From Chloroflexota bacterium (GTDB lineage: Bacteria > Chloroflexota > Dehalococcoidia > Tepidiformales > Tepidiformaceae): a stretch of 6,302 bases of DNA. The stretch is taken from the NCBI GenBank assembly GCA_025350285.1, contig JANXYE010000463.1, positions 1 to 6,302 of the forward strand, written 5' to 3'. Position 1 is the first letter of the stretch. Every line of letters begins with the position of its first letter. This document shows positions 5,514-6,302 of the stretch, piece by piece. Position numbers and translations under genes: made by a program. The notes under the pieces are model-generated. The model ran no database searches. It worked only from the letters and a program-made list of their open reading frames with translations, and was not told where the DNA came from.

Positions 5514-5522
5514 AGTATATCA
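5514..5522 (-). promoter_or_regulatory. Extended -10 promoter (TGATATACT) for the orphan small gene, leaderless
   Basis: The minus strand reads TGATATACT, an extended -10 with hexamer at 5514-5519, eight bases before the ATG at 5505. Start of transcription is expected within a base or two of the start codon. It matches the TGGTATACT element in front of the homologous operon at 4591-4599 in sequence and in position. Confidence 0.55.
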
Positions 5523-5604
5523 GGCGACGCGACGAGGTAGCGCCGGCGGGAATGCCCAGGCGCACCCGGAATCGATGGCTTGCCGCGAACATTCGTTCGT
5601 AATC

Positions 5605-5613
5605 TGTTATGCT
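5605..5613 (+). promoter_or_regulatory. Candidate extended -10 promoter of uvrA (TGTTATGCT)
   Basis: TGTTATGCT on the plus strand fits an extended -10, which would start transcription near 5620. That is just ahead of a GGAG at 5622-5625 and of the two candidate GTG starts of uvrA at 5635 and 5677. No well-spaced -35 was found. It faces away from the promoter at 5514-5522, so the interval is a divergent promoter region. Confidence 0.4.
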
Positions 5614-5676
5614 GCGTGCGCGGAGTTTCCGGGCGTGCTGCAATCGGAAGCCGCAAATCGCGAACCGGAACGGCCC

Positions 5677-6302
5677 GTGCCTCTCGACCATATCCTTGTG
5701 CGCGGCGCGCGCGAACACAATCTGAAGAACATCGATGTCCGCATCCCGCGTGACCAGCTGGTGGTTATCACCGGGCTATCGGGCTCGGGCAAGTCCTCGC
5801 TCGCGTTCGACACGATTTACGCGGAGGGGCAAAGACGTTACGTCGAGTCGCTTTCGGCCTACGCGCGCCAGTTCCTCGGGCTGATGGAGAAGCCCGACGT
5901 CGATCATATCGACGGCCTTTCGCCGGCGATTTCTATCGACCAGAAGTCCACCTCCCACAACCCGCGGTCCACGGTCGGGACCGTGACCGAGATTTATGAC
6001 TACTTGCGCCTGCTCTGGGCGCGCATCGGCGTGCCGCACTGCCCCCAATGCGGACGCCCCATCCAGAAGCAGACCGTGCAGCAGATTGTCGATGCGACGC
6101 TGGCCTACCCGGCCGGTGCGCGGCTGCTGCTGCTGGCGCCAGTGGCGCGGGCGAAGAAGGGCGAGCACCAGGGGATCATCGACGAGGCCCGGAAGGCCGG
6201 GTTTGTGCGCATCCGGCTCAACGGCGAGGTCTACGACATCGACGAGATGCCGGTCATCGACAAGAAGAAACGGCACGATATGGATGTCGTGGTCGATCGG
6301 CT
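5677..6302 (+). CDS. uvrA: UvrA, excinuclease ABC subunit A, N-terminal part (3' end outside window)
   Basis: UvrA is the dimeric ABC-type ATPase that finds bulky DNA lesions and loads UvrB in nucleotide excision repair. About 209 of the usual 940-950 residues are present. [24 protein letters not shown] opens the first nucleotide-binding domain, followed by Walker A GLSGSGKS (33-40), [26 protein letters not shown] (42-67) and [34 protein letters not shown] (80-113), all near-invariant in Uvr[10 protein letters not shown] (121-129) is the conserved cysteine-containing stretch that precedes the UvrB-binding domain; that domain begins at about 130 and runs past the window. The signature and Walker B motifs lie beyond the end. 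The GTG at 5677 matches the usual N-terminus ([10 protein letters not shown]). An alternative GTG at 5635 adds 14 residues and has the better ribosome binding site (GGAG at 5622-5625, nine bases before it), so the true start may be there. Confidence 0.95.
   Translation, partial: MPLDHILVRGAREHNLKNIDVRIPRDQLVVITGLSGSGKSSLAFDTIYAEGQRRYVESLSAYARQFLGLMEKPDVDHIDGLSPAISIDQKSTSHNPRSTVGTVTEIYDYLRLLWARIGVPHCPQCGRPIQKQTVQQIVDATLAYPAGARLLLLAPVARAKKGEHQGIIDEARKAGFVRIRLNGEVYDIDEMPVIDKKKRHDMDVVVDR

Noticed and set aside
3761..5520. Insertion sequence or CRISPR array as the cause of the repeats
   Set aside because: No transposase, terminal inverted repeats or regularly spaced direct repeats were seen; the only long repeat is the duplicated small-gene segment.

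Overview
The window is a high-GC (mostly about 65-70%) bacterial chromosomal segment. It runs from the 3' end of an enolase gene to the 5' part of uvrA. The base composition, GTG starts, apparently leaderless small genes and the style of the small accessory proteins would fit Chloroflexota or an actinobacterium-like lineage. No taxonomic marker in the window settles this, so it is inference only.

Layout. (1) 1-326, plus: enolase C-terminal end, with an unusual Pro/Arg-rich tail. (2) 357-1595 and 1640-2635, minus: a putative two-gene unit made of an AcuI/YhdH-type medium-chain reductase followed 44 bp later by a polytopic membrane protein that resembles GT-C glycosyltransferases in architecture. 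(3) 2636-2821: a divergent intergenic region with a perfect 12-bp palindrome, three CCCTCA units and a hairpin-forming repeat. (4) 2822-3748, plus: an alpha/beta hydrolase with an aspartate nucleophile (epoxide hydrolase / haloacid dehalogenase-like). (5) 3761-4584, minus: a two-gene module, a 74-residue small protein whose stop overlaps the start of a 200-residue AbiEii-like nucleotidyltransferase; this looks like a toxin-antitoxin-type pair. (6) 4647-4735: a truncated, frameshifted second copy of the small-protein gene. (7) 4741-5064, minus: a 107-residue single-domain WYL-like protein in a stretch of lower GC (339 of 600 bases for 4741-5340, counted by hand) with codons unlike the neighbours. 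(8) 5308-5505, minus: a third, diverged and unaccompanied homologue of the small protein. (9) From 5635/5677 to the window end, plus: uvrA, the DNA damage recognition ATPase of nucleotide excision repair.

The housekeeping genes (eno, uvrA) flank an accessory segment. The most interesting part is 3761-5520. Three homologues of one small protein family (intact with a nucleotidyltransferase partner, broken, and orphan) sit within 1.2 kb around a foreign-looking WYL-like gene. The two intact copies share an extended -10 promoter of form TGNTATACT placed 6-8 nt before the ATG, which implies leaderless mRNAs. This looks like repeated gain, duplication and decay of a small toxin-antitoxin-like module next to uvrA.
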